Source of the DNA: Enhygromyxa salina
Lineage (GTDB): Bacteria > Myxococcota_A > Polyangia > Nannocystales > Nannocystaceae
NCBI RefSeq assembly: GCF_000737335.2
Contig: NZ_JMCC02000059.1
Location: 1 to 64,000 of the forward strand
Length of the DNA stretch: 64,000 bases
Reading direction: 5' to 3'
Part shown: piece by piece, positions 60,539-64,000 of the stretch
How positions within the stretch are numbered: the stretch's first letter is position 1
How the letters are laid out: the number at the start of each line of letters is the position of its first letter
Notes under the pieces: model-generated
Told to the model about the DNA's origin: nothing
Database searches by the model: none
Seen by the model: the letters and a program-made list of their open reading frames with translations, nothing else
Program-made: the position numbers and the translations under genes

Positions 60539-61120
60539 ATGCGCTACATCAGGATGTACAAGGGCAGTGAAGACGGCGCTCCAGGCGTCACCCTCTACGA
60601 GATCGACGCTGAGGGATGGGTGCATCGCCAGCTTCAGGTCCACGCTGACGGGGTTCGCTTCTCACCGGAAGACATCCTGCTGCGGCGTCCGGTCAGCGTC
60701 AGCTACATGGCCAAGCACCCCGACGCCGAAGAGATCACCTCGGAAGAGTTCGAGCTGCACTGGGCAGAGTTCGACCACCGCAGGCGGTTCCGCGATCGCA
60801 TGCCCAACCCGTGGCGCGCGTGGCAGGGCCAGATGGTAGAGAGCAAGCGCGTGCTCCGTTGGGTGCCCTCGGGCGCCAACCCGGGTGACGGCTGGCTGCG
60901 AGTGCCTGGCTTCGTGCGACTCTATGTGTACGGCAGCAGCGACGAAGCTTGGGCCACCCAGCGCGAGCTGTTCCTCGAGCGTGACGTTCAATGGCACATG
61001 CCCACCAGCGACACCGTCGAGCAGCCCTACGCGGCGGCGCGGTTCATCGTCAACGGTCCGGGGCTCGCGGGTGCGCTGCGCATTGACGAGCAACCCTCGG
61101 CTGCAGCTAGCGTGTCGTAG
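60539..61120 (+). CDS. DUF6881-like protein
   Basis: 193 residues from ATG 60539 (a frame continues upstream to 60503). The N-terminal 85 residues resemble the DUF6881 pattern: MRYIRMY, VTLYEIDAEGWVHRQLQVHA, and EEITSEEFELHWAEF (family: EEIS-x-EEF-x-x-x-W). The C-terminal 100 residues (WRAWQGQMVESKRVLRWVP, LFLERDVQWHMPTSD) are not recognised. The molecular role of the family is unknown. A single gene between AT-rich gaps. Confidence 0.6.
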   Translation: MRYIRMYKGSEDGAPGVTLYEIDAEGWVHRQLQVHADGVRFSPEDILLRRPVSVSYMAKHPDAEEITSEEFELHWAEFDHRRRFRDRMPNPWRAWQGQMVESKRVLRWVPSGANPGDGWLRVPGFVRLYVYGSSDEAWATQRELFLERDVQWHMPTSDTVEQPYAAARFIVNGPGLAGALRIDEQPSAAASVS

Positions 61121-61467
61121 TCGTACGTGTCTCGCTGCTCGAGTGCGTCTCATACAGCCCGACCATGGTCCCGAGTGGGCCCGAGAGCTCCGGTCCACGC
61201 AGCCCGTGCGGTAGTCGCGCCTACCCGGCGGCCGCTCGTTGACCATCACTGCCAAGATCGGATCCGCCAGCAAGGCTAGTTGGCGACTCTGTGTCCGAGC
61301 CCCTGCACGTTTCAAGTCACTGGACCCGCGAGCCATCCGCCAGGGTCTCGATGGCTGCTTGGAGAGATTGCGGGTGGGTAGTTGCGGCCTGTCACGGTAT
61401 GCCGGTCGCATCTTTGCATCCTCCCAAAATTGACGGTGAAACGACACATAGTTAGACGACCTAGCGC
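61121..61467. other. intergenic region, no gene seen
   Basis: 347 bp. No frame with normal codon use and no clear structure. The final 40 bp before ATG 61468 presumably hold the promoter of the serine-hydrolase gene. Confidence 0.45.
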
Positions 61468-64000
61468 ATGAGGGGCCGCAGCCACCACCTGGGCGTCGGA
61501 CTCGCCTTCTGGGCGATGATCGCCATGGTAGTGATTCTAGCCGCCTGTCCTGCCGAGGACCCCATGATAGGCGCGGGAGACGAGACTGGGGGCCCTGGAC
61601 CACCCGAGGCAATTGATCCGTTGGACGGAGGTGGTTCCGAACCACCGGGCTCCCCAGATCCCACCTCGACCTGGCGCGCACCGTCCACCCTCGGCAACGG
61701 GCTCGTACACGATTCCCGCTATGACCTCGGCGCGAGGCACTACGCGAAGAAAGTGACGGCTGCGGAGCTCGAGGCGGGAGTTGGTTGGGCGGACTTCGTC
61801 ACTAGCCATAGCGACAAGCTACGCGTGGGGTTTCGGCCGAGTTCCGTGCATGCGGAAGTGTCGCTCGAGGGCGGCGCCGTACCGCAACTCGCAATCGCCG
61901 ACCGCTCGGTTTACGTATCCGACGACGACGCAAACTACCGGAGCGAAACGAAGACCTACGTATACTCCAGTCTGTTCAGTGAGGCAAAGCTCGCGCTGAG
62001 CGGCCCATCGGCACCGGGGGAACCCCGACCCACATCGATCGACACCTTCAGCCTGCCGAGTGGCCAAGTCGGTGTGACCATCGTGTGGACCTACGACAAC
62101 AACCCGCTGCCTTGGAAGATCGTGGTGGGTCAGCGGCGGGCGGTGTTCAACGGGGCGCTCGCAGTGTTCCGAAAGACCGGATTTCGCCCGATCTCGATCG
62201 CCAGCCGCAACCGAGGCGGGCTCAGCGAATACGCGGGAATCTTCGTGAGCGACGGCGTGCAGGCCACCGATTGGAAAGTATCGCTGGCTGAGCACTGGGC
62301 CAGCCTATGGGAGACCGCGGAGACCGAGTGGGGCAAAGGCTACTACGCCTTCCGTGGCACCTATGAGCATGGGTCGGAGACCCTGCCCCTGTTCAACGTG
62401 CTGTGGACCAAACGTTCGCCCGAAATGAAGCTCGAGATGCGCTACAACATGGACGAGAGCCTGTTCAACGAGCAGGACATCCACTGGCGCAAGAGCGGCT
62501 ATCACCTCGAGACGACCTGCGCCTACTCCGACACCGGTGTCACTCGCTATGCCGGCCTGTGGACCCGCAGCGACCCCTATCTGCGTGTCGCCGTAGGTGA
62601 CAGCCTCGACGAGAGCGGCCCGACCTTCGCCGCACGGTACGCACCTTTCGAAGATAGCGCGATCAAGGTCATGACGCTGGAAGGCACAAAGAGCCAAGGC
62701 GAGTACTTTCGCCCCTCGGCGACGTTGCACATTTTCGAGAAGGGCGAGTTGGTGCTCAACCGGGCATACACCTACGCGCCAGCCCACTACCCGGACACCT
62801 CGCTCAACGCGAAGATGGCATTGGCCAGCGCGAGCAAGTCGATAACCGCCGCCGCGGTCGTGAAGGAGCTCGACACCAAGGGCATCCCGCTCACGGCGCC
62901 ATTTGCTGGCACAGCCGGGATCGTAGGAGTTCCGAACATGGTGTCGACGCCGACCATCGTTGAAGTGCTGAGGAATTTAGGCGGATTCAACGCGTTCGTG
63001 GACTCATACTCCAATCCATCGCTCATGAACATGAGCTACCCAATCGATGGAAAGGCAATGTATGATTACGTGGTGAACGGGCACCTCGACGCAAAAACGA
63101 CCGACAGTTACTGGGACGCTGGAACGTACAAGATGAGCCAGCTGGGCCTATTCATCTATTCGAACCCCGGTTTCTCCATGCTCGGGGAGCTTGTGCGAGT
63201 ACAGTCCGGCGTGCCGTACGCGGAGTACGTGCGAGATAGCCTACTCGAGCCGCTCAACCTCCATCAAGAGATCTATCCTGACGCAGGCCATCGCAACGCC
63301 GTTGATGAATCTACCCAGGCCGGGCTGCGAAGCTATCTGATCAACAGCGCGCACCCGTACACCGAAGGATGCAGCGCCGACGCGGATTGTAGCTATCTGC
63401 CGGGAGGGACGTGTGCGAGCTCCAACACTTGCGTTGGATGCGTTGTCAACCAAACGGACCCAACGCAGAATCGCCCGTGCCGCGGTGTCTCGGCCTGCAT
63501 TGCTGGCGTGTGCACCCCTCCGACTCCACGCCTGGCCTCCGAGGCGCCCCCCAAACCCGCCAACGGCGATAGTTCGCCGAAGAGGGCCATCAACGCTGGC
63601 CCTGTCCTTGCGTCTGCACCAGACTTCGCGTCCGTGTTCCGCTACGCCGGTCGCGTGTACATGGGTGGCGCGCCACTGGCTGCGGGCGGCTGGCACGGCG
63701 ACGGCGAGTCGCTCGGTGTGTTGGTGCGAACGCTCGCCCAGTACGACTTTCTCATGCCTTTCACCGTCGCCAGCCAACTCTGGGATCCGAAGTGGTGGAA
63801 TTTCCAGAATGACCGGGCCAGCAAGTGGGCCTACGGCCTGGGTTGGTACGCGCGCGGCAACTGGATTGCCATGGCCGGCGGGGCCGATGGCACCATGTCC
63901 CTCATTCTGCACAATCGTCAGTGGGATTTTACTGTGGTCTTCCTAGCGAACGTAATCGGGAATGGATTTTCCGACTTCATCAACCCGCTCCTCAACGCGC
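61468..64000 (+). CDS. beta-lactamase-fold serine hydrolase lipoprotein, 3' end beyond the window
   Basis: 844 residues seen, open to the window edge. The signal peptide has a lipobox ending at C27 (LAAC). After a Gly/Pro linker, about residues 190-410 contain repeats of the type FRGTYEHG, LPLFNVLWTKRSP, SGYHLETTCAY, RYAGLWTRSDP, as in BTRD1-type repeats. The hydrolase domain has the S-x-x-K motif in ALASASKSITAA (S454, K457) and Y-x-N in FIYSNPGFSML (Y564). A Cys-rich insert (GCSADADCSYLPGG to CIAGVC) lies near 635-690. It resembles polyglycine-hydrolase-like enzymes; the substrate is unknown. Confidence 0.85.
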   Translation, partial: MRGRSHHLGVGLAFWAMIAMVVILAACPAEDPMIGAGDETGGPGPPEAIDPLDGGGSEPPGSPDPTSTWRAPSTLGNGLVHDSRYDLGARHYAKKVTAAELEAGVGWADFVTSHSDKLRVGFRPSSVHAEVSLEGGAVPQLAIADRSVYVSDDDANYRSETKTYVYSSLFSEAKLALSGPSAPGEPRPTSIDTFSLPSGQVGVTIVWTYDNNPLPWKIVVGQRRAVFNGALAVFRKTGFRPISIASRNRGGLSEYAGIFVSDGVQATDWKVSLAEHWASLWETAETEWGKGYYAFRGTYEHGSETLPLFNVLWTKRSPEMKLEMRYNMDESLFNEQDIHWRKSGYHLETTCAYSDTGVTRYAGLWTRSDPYLRVAVGDSLDESGPTFAARYAPFEDSAIKVMTLEGTKSQGEYFRPSATLHIFEKGELVLNRAYTYAPAHYPDTSLNAKMALASASKSITAAAVVKELDTKGIPLTAPFAGTAGIVGVPNMVSTPTIVEVLRNLGGFNAFVDSYSNPSLMNMSYPIDGKAMYDYVVNGHLDAKTTDSYWDAGTYKMSQLGLFIYSNPGFSMLGELVRVQSGVPYAEYVRDSLLEPLNLHQEIYPDAGHRNAVDESTQAGLRSYLINSAHPYTEGCSADADCSYLPGGTCASSNTCVGCVVNQTDPTQNRPCRGVSACIAGVCTPPTPRLASEAPPKPANGDSSPKRAINAGPVLASAPDFASVFRYAGRVYMGGAPLAAGGWHGDGESLGVLVRTLAQYDFLMPFTVASQLWDPKWWNFQNDRASKWAYGLGWYARGNWIAMAGGADGTMSLILHNRQWDFTVVFLANVIGNGFSDFINPLLNA

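Overview
The window reads as chromosome from a predatory-type myxobacterium, most likely the Nannocystaceae branch (Nannocystis, Plesiocystis, Enhygromyxa). The evidence is very high GC with G/C-rich third codon positions, four Hanks-type Ser/Thr kinases in 22 kb (two with TPR tails, one fused to a cyclic-nucleotide-binding domain), many lipoproteins, long (Gly-Asp)n linkers, a MYXO-CTERM-like sorting tail and an ERG4/ERG24-type sterol reductase. The genus assignment is inference from these traits. No rRNA, tRNA or CRISPR array was found.

Layout. 1-2.6 kb: the 5' part of a Ser/Thr kinase, an XRE/winged-helix regulator pair and an ECF-type sigma factor. 2.8-8 kb: a minus-strand run of small secreted proteins, a Spo0M-like protein and an ArnT/PMT-like membrane glycosyltransferase. 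8-17.1 kb: two divergent kinase-TPR receptors, an M61 peptidase with a PDZ domain, and a di-haem cytochrome c peroxidase-like lipoprotein. 17.1-28.7 kb: mostly housekeeping (rpsI, rplM, NAD kinase, recN, greA, an RluD-type pseudouridine synthase) plus a REC/degenerate-GGDEF regulator and a kinase-CNBD fusion. The 3' end of rpsI has been tandemly duplicated downstream of the gene.

28.8-37.7 kb: envelope functions, namely a VWA lipoprotein, a PPC-like lipoprotein, the sterol reductase, a MYXO-CTERM-like surface protein overlapping an outer-membrane barrel gene, and an FCP1/NIF-type phosphatase overlapping a small lipoprotein gene. 37.65-38.03 kb: mobile debris, consisting of a 169-bp inverted-repeat element sitting exactly on a stop codon and the remains of a transposase. 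38-43.1 kb: a HEAT-like protein, a SulP-STAS-EIIA transporter fusion, and a graveyard of universal-stress-protein, LysR and DUF2079 fragments. 43.1-47.2 kb: two lipoproteins each carrying exactly 28 Gly-Asp units, an alpha/beta hydrolase lipoprotein and a small unknown gene. 47.1-52 kb: RNase R, a PQQ-like beta-propeller lipoprotein and an acetyltransferase-like protein.

52-60 kb is a chaperone-rich block: canonical HtpG with an acidic insert, a lipoprotein, an MlaF-like ATPase, then an Hsp90-like GHKL ATPase followed 33 bp later by a large TPR protein. That Hsp90/TPR pair is the best candidate here for an undescribed system. 60.5-64 kb holds a DUF6881-like protein and a large serine-hydrolase lipoprotein of the beta-lactamase fold that runs off the end.

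Across the window many genes have a -10-like hexamer (TATGCT, TATACT and similar) ending only 6-9 nt before the start codon and no Shine-Dalgarno sequence. This suggests frequent leaderless transcription, and I used it to choose several starts.
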